Assembly (NCBI RefSeq): GCF_003201835.2
Contig: NZ_CP029289.2
Location: 2,612,501 to 2,676,500 of the forward strand
Source of the DNA: Acidianus brierleyi
GTDB lineage: Archaea; Thermoproteota; Thermoprotei_A; Sulfolobales; Sulfolobaceae
DNA length: 64,000 nucleotides
Direction of reading: 5' to 3'
Shown: piece after piece, positions 26,601 through 34,587 of the stretch
How positions within the stretch are numbered: position 1 is the stretch's first letter
How the letters are laid out: every line of letters starts with the position of its first letter
Position numbers and translations under genes: made by a program
Notes under the pieces: model-generated
What the model saw: the letters and a program-made list of their open reading frames with translations, nothing else
Told to the model about the DNA's origin: nothing
Database searches by the model: none

Positions 26601-27105
26601 TTCAAAAGATGAAAATAGGTTAGGTAAATTAATGATTATCTCTCCAGGGTTATTAGTTGCAATAACTATCATAACAGGGGCTCTAATAGTAGGAATAACT
26701 AGATTCATGTCCACTCAAATGTTTGCAATTAAGGGATTCCTATCATTTAGTCTCTCGGATGCACTTATTTCGTTATTAGGCATAGTAGTAGCATATTTAG
26801 TATTTACAAGGAATATTCATATAGAGAAACTGAATCCAGTAATGGACTTCTTATATTCCGGATTCTTCATATATCCATTATTAGATAAGCTAGGAATGTA
26901 CTCCATGAAATTCTTTAATAAGACATACGAAACCATAGAATATAACGGTTTATATACTGCACTAAATGTAAAATTACCTTTAATGGTAAGGAAGTTTGGT
27001 GGTTGGGCTGTAACAAAAGTACAAACTGGAATACTGAGGAACTATGTGGGATTCTACATAGTTGGATTAATAATGGTACTAATAATATTGCTTATTATAA
27101 TCTAA
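23641..27105 (+). CDS. Fused NuoN/NuoM-like and NuoL-like proton-translocating membrane protein
   Basis: A 1154-residue protein with two antiporter-like (Proton_antipo_M) modules. Module 1 (about 1-480) has FLEVSIISVFF with the helix-5 Glu, NTWLPKTYKESP, NKFLGYSSISQLGYM and GLPPTIGFIGE. Module 2 (about 485-1154) is NuoL-like, with GWEGTSLASFAL near residue 617, FPFTQWLITAMTGPTPVSAL then IHAATMV near residue 750, and a lysine in EQKVILANS. The key Glu/Lys/His residues of proton channels are kept in module 2; module 1 lacks the LIHA histidine. The start is ATG 23641, with GGTGAG as SD, not GTG 23632. No other complex I or Mrp gene, and no DabA-type partner, is adjacent. Confidence 0.85.
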   Translation: MIPYIIFILSLILVLITFLMKKKLYAISLSIIAITINSYFLLKSGLFTNFFVGTRIGSFGFTVNSLNYPFLITILIVSILTLIFSSKYFEGRKINWGLFSGFFSLSSVTLIYTVLSTNLLELLIFLEVSIISVFFLILLYGKEDKERASSMFILWSQIGMSLLLASIILIGIGLNTMDIYKTYGIFNNFSSFGYAVLVFMLATIGMMIKSAQVGANTWLPKTYKESPSSVIILNSLVTGISLYIVILYFYLFNSLSYLAPIFIGWAILSMIYGGINTFSQNNMNKFLGYSSISQLGYMLLGASISFFIGLNSSVTIIPLGILASIFIYISIAFGKGILFMSVGGIEKEVEYKEDGLFKSSPIYTAFSFIGVLNVLGLPPTIGFIGEILLILSSAELIQKAGILFIPIIIGILISIAISSGYAALFFKKIYGGKKLSANLDKSLYTVTMGILSILSVILSLDPEILSSSFNNFVTFTSGNYFILPLIVFLPSLGSFLALITPSSLSQNLRGYISLATIGIASALGIYNLINILSVPHTFISTVFSFDLFSYFAFSSSLMQSIISVFVLVISFFIALYSIDYMKEDKVLRRYWGFFGFFITSMLAVVLSNNLILFLLGWEGTSLASFALISYYLDDTEKNIVGDPGKIFFGIRNVSTPSVSGIRALIFTRMADVGLIAGLGYLLFETTFSQYSGISALYPPGTSIFGSLSTFTSPFSMIILILLYIGGLCKSAQFPFTQWLITAMTGPTPVSALIHAATMVNLGAIFTFLTYPFLVGNSSLNLYTFFEFMIAISAFTAIYTSLNALVSNEQKVILANSTADQISLMILSSSIGGILTLYFHSIAYLYTGISIGILQMIAHGLYKASLFMNAGSVIHYTESRYIGEYPSLYKRLKSVFTLQLLASLNLASIPPLIGFWAHSFIAYLVSFNPYLVTLYLILEFASAIYIIRYLVRTFLWRGENMIGIDLLYKPPRYSYATFSYSNHDLHNYSKDENRLGKLMIISPGLLVAITIITGALIVGITRFMSTQMFAIKGFLSFSLSDALISLLGIVVAYLVFTRNIHIEKLNPVMDFLYSGFFIYPLLDKLGMYSMKFFNKTYETIEYNGLYTALNVKLPLMVRKFGGWAVTKVQTGILRNYVGFYIVGLIMVLIILLIII

Positions 27106-27133
27106 TTTTTTAAAATTAATATATTAAAAAAAA
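27106..27133. terminator. Short convergent T-rich terminator region
   Basis: The 28 bp between the NuoL-like gene and the convergent peroxiredoxin gene contain TTTTTT on the plus strand and a run of eight Ts on the minus strand. Sulfolobales terminate at T-rich tracts, so this short region may terminate both transcripts. Confidence 0.45.
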
Positions 27134-27592
27134 TCAAGTTTTTACACTTTCTAATTTCATAATTGCGTTCATAGCTTCCTTAACGTGATTTGAGGCATTC
27201 ATTTGAGAAGAATAAATATGGGTAATTTTTCCTTCTTTATCTATAACGAATGTTATTCTAGGAGGAATGAGGAGACCCTTAGCACCGTATAATTCCCTTA
27301 TCTTGTTATCTGGATCACTAAGAAGTTTGAAAGGTAAACCGTATTTTTCTTTGAATTTCTTATGCGAATTAATGTCGTCTCCACTTACTCCCAATACTAC
27401 AACTCCCATTTTTGTTAATTCGTCCCATTTCTCCTTAAAACTCAGAGCTTCTGTTCTGCATCCAGGAGTATCATCCTTAGGATAGAAGTATAATACTACG
27501 TACTTTCCTAGAAAATCTGATAATTTAACTCTTTTACCTTCATCATCTTCAGCTTCAAAATCTGGAGCTTTATCTCCTACTTTGAGTTTCAT
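27134..27592 (-). CDS. bcp: Peroxiredoxin, BCP/PrxQ family (one-Cys form)
   Basis: A 152-residue cytosolic peroxidase that reduces H2O2 and organic hydroperoxides. The active-site motif is PKDDTPGCRTEA with peroxidatic C45 and the supporting Thr42, plus a conserved Arg in PPRITFVID. Many PrxQ proteins have a resolving Cys five residues later; here residue 50 is Leu and no other Cys exists, so reduction must use an external thiol. The length and the N-terminal LKVGDKAPDFE match the family. It is a single-gene unit convergent with the NuoL-like gene. Confidence 0.93.
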   Translation of the reverse strand: MKLKVGDKAPDFEAEDDEGKRVKLSDFLGKYVVLYFYPKDDTPGCRTEALSFKEKWDELTKMGVVVLGVSGDDINSHKKFKEKYGLPFKLLSDPDNKIRELYGAKGLLIPPRITFVIDKEGKITHIYSSQMNASNHVKEAMNAIMKLESVKT

Positions 27593-27686
27593 ATCTTCAC
27601 TTCCATGGTTGACTTTTTAAATTCTTTTTATAAATACTTTCTAATTTTTCATCACTAATTGAAAGAAATAACTTAAAAATCTAGTG

Positions 27687-27699
27687 TCTAATAGTTAGA
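27687..27699. promoter_or_regulatory. Small palindrome in the MFS-marR promoter
   Basis: TCTAA (27687-27691) and TTAGA (27695-27699) flank TAG, directly before an AT-rich TATA-like stretch (TATAAAATATT) and about 38 bp before the MFS start. It is a plausible operator for the MarR-type regulator at the operon's end; the arms are short, so chance is possible. Confidence 0.35.
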
Positions 27700-27737
27700 A
27701 TATAAAATATTAAATATTTAAGGATCTATTTAAGTTT

Positions 27738-29420
27738 ATGGAGTATAAGTGGGTTGCACTGAGCAATACTACTGTAGGAATTTTAATGGCGACAATAAAT
27801 GGTACCATTACGATAATTTCTCTCCCTGCAATATTTAGAGGAATAGACATAAATCCGTTTACTTCGTTCCAATACTTATTGTGGATCTTAATGGGATATA
27901 ATATAGTAACAGCTACTCTTCTAGTATCCTTTGGTAGACTTTCTGATATGTACGGAAGAGTTAGACTTTACAATTTAGGTTTTCTTATATTCACTATAGG
28001 TTCAATACTTTTATCAATAACTCCAAACACTGGAAGTCTAGGAGCGTTAGAACTAATATTTTTTAGAATTATACAAGGTGTTGGAGGAGCTTTTCTAATG
28101 GCAAATAGTACGGCAATCCTAACTGATGCTTTTCCTTATACTGAAAGAGGAAAGGCTTTGGGAATAAACCAAATTGCGGGATTGGCGGGATCTCTTGTAG
28201 GATTGATTTTGGGAGGAATACTTTCAGTAATAAATTGGAGATACGTATTTTTAGTAAGCGTCCCTGTAGGAATCTTCGGAACAATATGGAGTTATACTAA
28301 ATTGAAGGAATTAAGTAAGCCCAGTAGAAACGAGGGATTAGATCCTATAGGAAATATAACTTTCGGTTTAGGTCTTATATTAATATTAATCGGCGTAACT
28401 TACGGATTAATGCCTTACGGAACATCTCAAACTGGATGGGAAGATCCTTGGGTAATAACTTCCATGGTTGTCGGTACTGGACTTTTGGTATCTTTCCTTT
28501 ATGTAGAAAAGAAAGTTAAATATCCCATGTTTAGGTTAGAACTCTTTAAGATAAGAATGTTTGCCGCAGGCAATATAGCAAGCATGTTAAGATCGTTCGC
28601 TTATGGGGGATTGATGATAATGATAATAATTTTCCTTCAAGGAATATGGTTACCATTACATGGATACAGTTATTCTGAGACACCGTTCTGGGCCGGAATA
28701 TATACAATACCTTTAATGCTAGGATTCGTAACTATGGGACCCATAAGCGGATGGTTATCAGATAAACATGGAGCAAGACTATTATCTACTTTGGGAATGG
28801 TGATAGTAGGTATTGGATTTTTAGCATTAACCACCCTTCCATATAACTTCAATTATCCAGAATTTGCGTTAATAATTTTTGTAATGGGATTAGGTAATGG
28901 AATGTTTGCGTCTCCAAATACTGCATCAATAATGAATAGCGTACCTTCAAAATATAGGGGAGTAGCATCAGGAATGAGAGCTACTTTACAGAATAGTGGA
29001 CAAACTGCTAGTATAGCTTTATTTTTTACCATAGTCATAATATCTCTTGCAGCTACACTTCCTCATGCCTTAGCTCAATCCGTCACTCAAGCGGGAGCAC
29101 CTCAATTAGCTCCTTTAGTTCAAAAGGTTCCAGTTACTGGAGCACTTTTTGCGGCTTTCTTAGGTTATGATCCAGTAAAATCCATATTGTCCACATTACC
29201 CCAAAATATATTGTCCACAATACCATCAACTGCTATTTCCACAATGGAACAAAGAACGTGGTTTCCCACAGCTATAGCCCCAGCCTTCATGAGTTCCTTA
29301 AGAGATGCATTTTACGTAGGTGCAGGGATGTCATTTATTGCAGCAATTACATCCGCTCTTAGGGGAAGAATTCAAATAGCAGAACTCGAAGAAAAGGTTG
29401 GTAGAAATGCAGATAAATGA
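27738..29420 (+). CDS. MFS drug exporter, DHA2 (14-TM) family
   Basis: A 560-residue transporter with about 14 transmembrane helices. MFS motif A is seen as GRLSDMYGRVRLYN after helix 2, and the DHA2-type segment ANSTAILTDAFPYTERGKALG follows helix 4. It also has the long extracytoplasmic loop near the C-terminus (about 430-510) that DHA2 members carry. It likely exports toxic compounds by proton antiport. A MarR-family gene overlaps its end by 14 bp, so local sensing and derepression are likely. A second DHA2-type exporter is encoded at 57863-59281. Confidence 0.9.
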   Translation: MEYKWVALSNTTVGILMATINGTITIISLPAIFRGIDINPFTSFQYLLWILMGYNIVTATLLVSFGRLSDMYGRVRLYNLGFLIFTIGSILLSITPNTGSLGALELIFFRIIQGVGGAFLMANSTAILTDAFPYTERGKALGINQIAGLAGSLVGLILGGILSVINWRYVFLVSVPVGIFGTIWSYTKLKELSKPSRNEGLDPIGNITFGLGLILILIGVTYGLMPYGTSQTGWEDPWVITSMVVGTGLLVSFLYVEKKVKYPMFRLELFKIRMFAAGNIASMLRSFAYGGLMIMIIIFLQGIWLPLHGYSYSETPFWAGIYTIPLMLGFVTMGPISGWLSDKHGARLLSTLGMVIVGIGFLALTTLPYNFNYPEFALIIFVMGLGNGMFASPNTASIMNSVPSKYRGVASGMRATLQNSGQTASIALFFTIVIISLAATLPHALAQSVTQAGAPQLAPLVQKVPVTGALFAAFLGYDPVKSILSTLPQNILSTIPSTAISTMEQRTWFPTAIAPAFMSSLRDAFYVGAGMSFIAAITSALRGRIQIAELEEKVGRNADK

Positions 29421-29841
29421 GGAAGATATACAGATTTTCAGTACTATAGCTAAGATACATAGGGCCATGCAGAGAGAATTAAATAGACGTTTACAGAAGC
29501 TTAATATTACCTATTTAGATTTCCTCATTTTGAAGGCTACAAACGAAGGACCTACTACGATGGTGGGATTAGCTAAAAGATTTTATATAACTCAAGCAGC
29601 AATTACTTCAGCCGTAGATAGATTAGAGAAGTATTATTTAGTTGAGAGAAAAAGAAATTCTAAGGACAGAAGAATAATCGTTATATCGATAACTCCTGAA
29701 GGTAAAAGAACTTTTGAAGAAGGCGTTAAAATATATAAGGCGTTCGCATCAGAGATTCTTGAGGATATGGGAGAAATGACTGACGTATTAATAAAATTAA
29801 ATAGAATTTTAGAAAAAATGAATAATATTGAAGAAAAATAG
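29407..29841 (+). CDS. MarR-family transcriptional regulator
   Basis: A 144-residue winged-helix protein: dimerisation helix (EDIQIFSTIAKIHRAM), recognition helix region (AKRFYITQAAITSAVDRLE) and wing with the family pattern KRNSKDRRIIVISITPEG. The start is taken at ATG 29407; the in-frame TTG 29398 is less likely. It overlaps the drug-exporter stop codon and is therefore coexpressed with the transporter that it probably represses. The ligand is presumably a toxic organic molecule. Confidence 0.9.
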   Translation: MQINEEDIQIFSTIAKIHRAMQRELNRRLQKLNITYLDFLILKATNEGPTTMVGLAKRFYITQAAITSAVDRLEKYYLVERKRNSKDRRIIVISITPEGKRTFEEGVKIYKAFASEILEDMGEMTDVLIKLNRILEKMNNIEEK

Positions 29842-29848
29842 TTTTATT

Positions 29849-30043
29849 CTATCCCCATACGTACCCTGAACTTGAGGAACTACTGGATGTAGACGTCGAT
29901 GTGTTAGTGGAAGTACTGTAAGATGTGGGCGCAGTAGTATGCGATGTATGAACTGGTACCATAGCTAAGAATACTCCTCCTATTACTATCACTATAATTG
30001 AAATCACTATTATTGCCAATTCTATTGCCTTAGGTATTTTCAT
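29849..30043 (-). CDS. Small single-span membrane protein with Ser/Thr tail
   Basis: A 64-residue protein: a short Lys-containing N-terminus, one transmembrane helix (about residues 8-29), then a 30-residue Ser/Thr-rich outside tail (TSTNTSTSTSSSS) ending in YVWG. Such low-complexity tails are typical O/N-glycosylated linkers of Sulfolobales surface or respiratory-chain small proteins. It has a clear ATG start and is the last gene in the same direction as the four-helix membrane protein next to it. No family is recognised. Confidence 0.6.
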   Translation of the reverse strand: MKIPKAIELAIIVISIIVIVIGGVFLAMVPVHTSHTTAPTSYSTSTNTSTSTSSSSSSSGYVWG

Positions 30044-30110
30044 AGTTAACCAATCCTTTTAATTACTTATAAATGTTTTCCCAATTCTTGTAATTAATAT
30101 TATTTTCAAA

Positions 30111-30488
30111 TTATCTTCTAGATCCTATCCACGTTACTGTAGTTAAAGCTATTAGAATAATGTCAATAATTATTACTGCTATTACGTAAACATTAATAAC
30201 TGGTAATGGTTTGCCTAGAATAGGCGCCGGAAATACTCTAGATTCAGTGACTAAAAGATAATTTATCCAATTATAGACCAAGAGTGGAAGATAAAGAATT
30301 CTTAAATTTATAAATAGAATTATTGCTCCGACTATCGCGAGAATAGAATCAATAATGAAAAAGTAGCCTACTATCGGTAGCAGTTTAACTAGAGACGCTG
30401 AAAGATATAGATGTATTGCTGCCCATACTATAAGTAAAGCTCCAGATATTACTCTTAACGGAAAATATAGTTGTTTTACGAGGCTCAT
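30111..30488 (-). CDS. Small four-helix membrane protein, unknown function
   Basis: A 125-residue protein with four hydrophobic helices and short basic ends (SLVKQLYF at the N-terminus, IGSRR at the C-terminus). A GAGGTGAGAAT ribosome-binding region precedes the ATG at 30488. It lies 67 bp upstream of the Ser/Thr-tailed membrane protein on the same strand and the two may act together. No family is recognised. Confidence 0.6.
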   Translation of the reverse strand: MSLVKQLYFPLRVISGALLIVWAAIHLYLSASLVKLLPIVGYFFIIDSILAIVGAIILFINLRILYLPLLVYNWINYLLVTESRVFPAPILGKPLPVINVYVIAVIIIDIILIALTTVTWIGSRR

Positions 30489-30836
30489 ATTCTCACCTCA
30501 AATTAAGATTTATTAAACTTTTTCCCAAATCTTAAATTATTATTAATTATTAACATCACTAATATGAGAACCTCTATCTTTCTTAAAGCAGAAATTTGGA
30601 ATATCTTTAGTTACCTTGGAAAATTGTTTAAGATGGTTTCAGATATTATTTTTTTGATGTCTTAAAATCATGGAACAGGAACTAGCTTACGATAATCTCA
30701 GGAATATTTAGAAATTCATAACATATTAGAACAAGTTAATTATATTGATTTAGATATCTTATGAATATATGAACAGAACGTTTTTATATGAACACTGCAG
30801 AAAAAGATTTATTTTCTTGATATCATATCATTTACT
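30489..30836. other. Divergent promoter region with a weak copy of the island palindrome
   Basis: Non-coding. TAGAAC-AA-GTTAAT (30727-30740) resembles the palindrome found before the aromatic-degradation genes but keeps only the AAC-WW-GTT core. A second TATA-like TTTTTATATG near 30780 lies closer to the amidohydrolase start. Both possible promoters would give a leadered mRNA. Confidence 0.4.
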
Positions 30837-31817
30837 ATGCTAAAAATTGATGTGCATGCACATTATTTTCCACTTGATATTATAAAGGAATTTAAAAACA
30901 AACTTAATTTCTCCTTTAATATAAATAGCAATAAAATCAAGGTTATTGTAGGAAAGAATTCTTGGGAAGGAAGTGCCTATAATGGATTTTTAAATGAGGA
31001 GAAATTGATAGAAGATCTCCATAACAGTGAAGTAGATATAAGAATACTTTCTTTGGCACCAATTTCGTATCTATACGATGTTGACATAAATATAGCGTTA
31101 AGTTTTTATAAAAAATTTAATGATAAATTATCCGAAATTAGCGAAAAAAGTAAAGGTAAGTTTATGGGGATTGCAGGGATTCCACTTCAAGAACCTAGTA
31201 TAGCGGTGGAGGAATTAAAAAGGGCTGTTAACGATCTTGGTCTTAAGGGCGTATTAATAGGTACTCATATATTAAATTGGAATCTGGATGATAAGAAATT
31301 CGAAGAACTCTTTCAAAGTGTTAGTTCTCTGAATATACCTATCCTTATTCACCCACAAATTACCGATATTATATGTAGCGAAAATTTAAGAAACTATTAT
31401 TTTACTAACTTATTAGGAGTACCTATCGAAGATACTATAGCCGTAGCTTCATTGATAATGTCTGGCATGATCGAGAAATATAATCTAAGAGTAATAGTAC
31501 CTCAAGGTGGAGGGTTTCTTCCATATCAGATTGGGAGAATCGATCACGGATATAAAGTTAGGGGGAATTCGGCAGATCTAAATAAAATACCAAGCGATTT
31601 TTTAAAGAATATGTATTTTGATAATATAGTATTTAATACTAAAGTATTAGAATTTCTCATTAACTTCGTAGGAGAAGATCATGTAGTATTAGGAAGCGAT
31701 TATCCATTTAAAATGGGCTACTATAAACCATATGAAATAATAGAGAAAATTAAAATTAGTGAAGAAGATAAAGATAAAATAGCAGAGAAAAATGCTAGAT
31801 TATTATTTCACATATGA
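30837..31817 (+). CDS. Amidohydrolase-2 family protein (ACMSD-like decarboxylase/hydrolase)
   Basis: A 326-residue metal-dependent TIM-barrel protein. The N-terminal metal motif is DVHAHYFP (HxH), followed by IPILIHPQ with a third His and the C-terminal LGSDYPF with the metal-binding Asp. This matches the aminocarboxymuconate-semialdehyde decarboxylase / gamma-resorcylate decarboxylase branch (Pfam Amidohydro_2). These enzymes often work on ring-cleavage products or aromatic acids, which fits the neighbouring monooxygenase and catechol dioxygenase genes. It is convergent with the monooxygenase operon, ending two bases from its last gene. The exact substrate is not predictable. Confidence 0.85.
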   Translation: MLKIDVHAHYFPLDIIKEFKNKLNFSFNINSNKIKVIVGKNSWEGSAYNGFLNEEKLIEDLHNSEVDIRILSLAPISYLYDVDINIALSFYKKFNDKLSEISEKSKGKFMGIAGIPLQEPSIAVEELKRAVNDLGLKGVLIGTHILNWNLDDKKFEELFQSVSSLNIPILIHPQITDIICSENLRNYYFTNLLGVPIEDTIAVASLIMSGMIEKYNLRVIVPQGGGFLPYQIGRIDHGYKVRGNSADLNKIPSDFLKNMYFDNIVFNTKVLEFLINFVGEDHVVLGSDYPFKMGYYKPYEIIEKIKISEEDKDKIAEKNARLLFHI

Positions 31818-31819
31818 TT

Positions 31820-32278
31820 TTATAAAATTCTATGTCTCTCATACCAATTTTTAAATTCCTTATATCTTCTATCAATTATTTCTGCCATATAACTTTTTGG
31901 ATCTAAATTCTCTACCCTAAATTTTGGTCTAATAATGTCCTCTATCGTAACATTTTCTAAACTTTGTACTGTCTCCTTGCCATAGATTTCCTCTAGCATT
32001 GTTCTCCCCTCATTAGTAGCATAACTTAAATTCCACTTAACATTATAATCTGACATTACACTTACTTTATAATTAGGAAATTCTTTGGAAATTTTATATT
32101 TAGCTTGAATAGCTATCATATCAGCTAACGTGCAGCCCTTATTTGCTGTAAAAATAAGTCTAACAGTAATCTTATCTTCATCAATATTAATCTCTCTCAC
32201 TAATCCTAGATCATATATATTTATAGGAATCTCTGGATCGTAAATTTCCTTCAAAATATCTATAATTTTTTCTATCAT
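31820..32278 (-). CDS. MIP18/PaaD-like (DUF59) Fe-S assembly protein of the monooxygenase operon
   Basis: A 152-residue protein whose first 95 residues are a MIP18/PaaD domain: EIYDPEIPINIYDLGLV and the conserved Cys in ANKGCTLADMI. The C-terminal 55 residues are charged and helical and have no match that I recognise. DUF59 proteins help insert metal clusters, and PaaD homologues accompany ring-oxygenating diiron systems. It overlaps the beta-subunit stop by ATGA and is the last gene of the operon. It may help mature the Rieske protein or the diiron centre; this is an inference from context. Confidence 0.8.
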   Translation of the reverse strand: MIEKIIDILKEIYDPEIPINIYDLGLVREINIDEDKITVRLIFTANKGCTLADMIAIQAKYKISKEFPNYKVSVMSDYNVKWNLSYATNEGRTMLEEIYGKETVQSLENVTIEDIIRPKFRVENLDPKSYMAEIIDRRYKEFKNWYERHRIL

Positions 32279-33402
32279 AATCCTAATCCCTTTAGGAATT
32301 CTTCATGACCATTTCGAATATCCTTTACTATATTATCATATTCTTGTTTAAACACGTCTTTGAATCCCTCAATAGAGCTATAAGTCTCTTCCTTCCAATC
32401 GTTTAGCCATGGTCTAACAACGTCTCTTAAAGACGGTTCTTTATTAAATGCGTAGTTAAACAATTCAGTAATTTGATGCCTATGCCTCAATGTATCATTA
32501 TAAAATGAACTATGTATATGCTTCAAGATTTCATCTCCTCTTGAAGTACCTAAGCTTGATAATCCGTTTAATAGTAATTCATCATATACATATTTTACTG
32601 CTAAGTTAAACGCTGTTAACGCTTCTCCTGAATCATACGTAACTAACATTTTCTCTAGTAATTTTCTAGTAGGCTGAAATATCGAACTTCTTTCAAACTG
32701 ATCTCTCCCTCGTGTACCGAATGCGTATGACGGATATACGAAATCGAGCATCTTTATCCTTTGGGCAATTCTTTGCACTCTTCTTAGATGATCCATTCCC
32801 ATGAAAACAAATACGTTTGTAACGCTACTAGTAGGGCTCATACTAGCTAAGTACATGGACTCCATTTGAAATATATGCCATATATATTTTATTGGATCAT
32901 AAACGTCTCTATAAAACTCCAATGATTCTTCACTTAAGTTCAAATCATATTTTGAACTAACTATTTCTTCATAAATTTTATCTAAAAATGTTTCATTATC
33001 GTCTGCCATATTATTATAATTCCAATACGTTAACTTGTAAGGATCCTCATAATCGTGCCATTGCCTTCTTTCAAATAATGGTTTAATAAATGGTGAATTA
33101 TCCCTAAAATGTCTATACCATTTTTGTGTAAGATGATCAGTACCTAACTCAAAAGGTCCTTTATCATATATGTATGTAGGTGATTTAGGATCAGCCCAAT
33201 AGGATAAAGCATAGGTAACTATTTGATATTCAGATGGCTTTTTCTTACCTATTTTTTTCTCTAGTAAAGGCCAAGTTGCCCATACTCTTTTATATCCTTT
33301 ATATTCATAATCTCTGTAGAATTTATCTCCTTCACCAGATTTAAATGCACCGAAAAGTTCCTTATATCTTTTATACCATTCTAAATCTTCTAACTTAGTC
33401 AT
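32275..33402 (-). CDS. Toluene monooxygenase-like diiron hydroxylase, beta subunit
   Basis: A 375-residue ferritin-like beta subunit of a soluble diiron monooxygenase (TmoE/TouE-like). It is all-helical, with RVWATWPLLEKK, LTYWNYNNMADDNE, YIWHIFQMESMYLASM and FQPTRKLLEKMLVTYDSGEAL in the order seen in the family, and without iron ligands. It would pair with the split alpha subunit. The start is ATG 33402: GAGGTG lies 6 bases before it, while the upstream in-frame start at 33426 lies inside the effector gene and ATG 33408 abuts the SD. It follows the effector gene and overlaps the PaaD-like gene. Confidence 0.9.
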   Translation of the reverse strand: MTKLEDLEWYKRYKELFGAFKSGEGDKFYRDYEYKGYKRVWATWPLLEKKIGKKKPSEYQIVTYALSYWADPKSPTYIYDKGPFELGTDHLTQKWYRHFRDNSPFIKPLFERRQWHDYEDPYKLTYWNYNNMADDNETFLDKIYEEIVSSKYDLNLSEESLEFYRDVYDPIKYIWHIFQMESMYLASMSPTSSVTNVFVFMGMDHLRRVQRIAQRIKMLDFVYPSYAFGTRGRDQFERSSIFQPTRKLLEKMLVTYDSGEALTAFNLAVKYVYDELLLNGLSSLGTSRGDEILKHIHSSFYNDTLRHRHQITELFNYAFNKEPSLRDVVRPWLNDWKEETYSSIEGFKDVFKQEYDNIVKDIRNGHEEFLKGLGL

Positions 33403-33407
33403 TTTCA

Positions 33408-33752
33408 TCACCTCTCTAAATACCACATTATATGATCTCCTCTTACTTCTATCTTTCCTGCAAATGCACTCATTCTAACTTCTATCTCTCCTGGAAATCT
33501 AATCTCTTCTCCGGCTACACGTTCTAATGTATCTTTATTTAGGATTAGCTTTCTCTCTCCTACTACTCGTATATATGAACCTCTATCTATTACTCCGATA
33601 AAATTACTTGGATTATCTGCTGCTATAGCCTCTATAACTGCGAACGCTATCTCGTCTTTTGTGAGAACTGGGCCTACTATATCTGGCGGTAATTTATCTA
33701 TAGTTAATTCATATTTATTTAAAATATTTTCTATAGTTAATTCTTCACTCAT
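33408..33752 (-). CDS. Monooxygenase effector protein (MmoB/DmpM/TmoD family)
   Basis: A 114-residue cofactor-free regulatory protein that binds the hydroxylase and tunes O2 activation. Family pattern: VGPVLTKDEIAFAVIEAIA, NPSNFIGVIDRGSYIRV, and FPGEIEVRMSAFAGKIEVRGDHIMWY near the C-terminus. The length is typical. It sits between the Rieske and beta genes exactly as tmoD does, and overlaps the Rieske gene by four bases (ATGA). Confidence 0.92.
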   Translation of the reverse strand: MSEELTIENILNKYELTIDKLPPDIVGPVLTKDEIAFAVIEAIAADNPSNFIGVIDRGSYIRVVGERKLILNKDTLERVAGEEIRFPGEIEVRMSAFAGKIEVRGDHIMWYLER

Positions 33753-34156
33753 TTTTCCACCTCTGCTATTTTTTGAGATTCGGAATACATTTTAAACCAC
33801 TTAACCTTGAACTCTAATTGAGGAATATTGGGAACTTTTACAAAAATTTCGTTCCCCTCAACTTTTACATCTAAAGGAAAAAGAGAACTTCCTTCAGGAT
33901 TTATACTTTTACCAGAAACTGCGTCATATTCCCATAGGTGAACTGGACAAGTTATTCTGTCTTCACCATCAAAAGAATATGGCTCAAGCAGACCTAAGGC
34001 ATGTGCGCATCTTCCATAGTATGCTTTAATATCACCTTTTACGTTCAATACAAGTACATCATATTTATTGATTTCGAATAATTTAGCTTCTCCCTCGAAT
34101 ATATCATCTATATTACAGACTTTAACAAATGTTCCAGGATAATTCAACATATTCAC
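33749..34156 (-). CDS. Rieske-type ferredoxin of the monooxygenase (TmoC-like)
   Basis: A 135-residue [2Fe-2S] protein with the Rieske ligand set C50-x-H52 (GRCAH) and C70-x2-H73 (TCPVH), with 17 residues between the pairs. It should carry electrons from the FAD reductase (probably the gene at 37219-38451) to the diiron hydroxylase. Position between gamma and effector genes follows tmoC. The C-terminal 35 residues extend beyond the compact bacterial TmoC (about 112 residues). Start ATG 34156 overlaps the preceding stop. Confidence 0.92.
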   Translation of the reverse strand: MNMLNYPGTFVKVCNIDDIFEGEAKLFEINKYDVLVLNVKGDIKAYYGRCAHALGLLEPYSFDGEDRITCPVHLWEYDAVSGKSINPEGSSLFPLDVKVEGNEIFVKVPNIPQLEFKVKWFKMYSESQKIAEVEK

Positions 34157-34584
34157 GCCCTTAACTTACCCTCTTTCTCAAGTCTTTTAATTATACTATA
34201 TTTTTCTAATTCATCTCCAAAAATGTTTGCAGGAGATCTAGGAGCATTTTTAATTTCTGCTTCTGTTTCTTTAATTACTTGGAATATTTCGTCAGTTTGA
34301 TTTTCTGGTTTCCAGAATTCCTCTTTTGGTGGCCACCATACTAACCAGAACACGTCATAAGGCTTTATGCAGTCCTTTACTTTAGCTTCATGTTCAAGAA
34401 CTTGTCCAGAATGATAATTAACTAATCGCAGTTCTTTTTTCTTATCCCAGACTAACACATTTACTGTAAGGCTCCTTAGAATCTCTACTGCTTCTTTTAC
34501 ACTAATATTAGCAGGTAATATAGCTGGTAACCACACAGTACCTTCTTCTGGAACAAAAATTATAGGTAAAGCTTCTTCGCTCAT
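34153..34584 (-). CDS. Monooxygenase gamma subunit, TmoB-like (extended)
   Basis: A 143-residue protein in the tmoB position. The first 80 residues resemble the ubiquitin-like TmoB fold (ILPANISVKEAVEILRSL, VLEHEAKVKDCIKPYDVFWLVW). TmoB is about 84 residues; this protein has a further 60-residue helical, charged C-terminus. It is separated from the C-terminal alpha-half gene by three bases and overlaps the Rieske gene by four. Identification rests on size, order and a weak motif match, so it is less certain than the other subunits. Confidence 0.7.
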   Translation of the reverse strand: MSEEALPIIFVPEEGTVWLPAILPANISVKEAVEILRSLTVNVLVWDKKKELRLVNYHSGQVLEHEAKVKDCIKPYDVFWLVWWPPKEEFWKPENQTDEIFQVIKETEAEIKNAPRSPANIFGDELEKYSIIKRLEKEGKLRA

Positions 34585-34587
34585 ATT

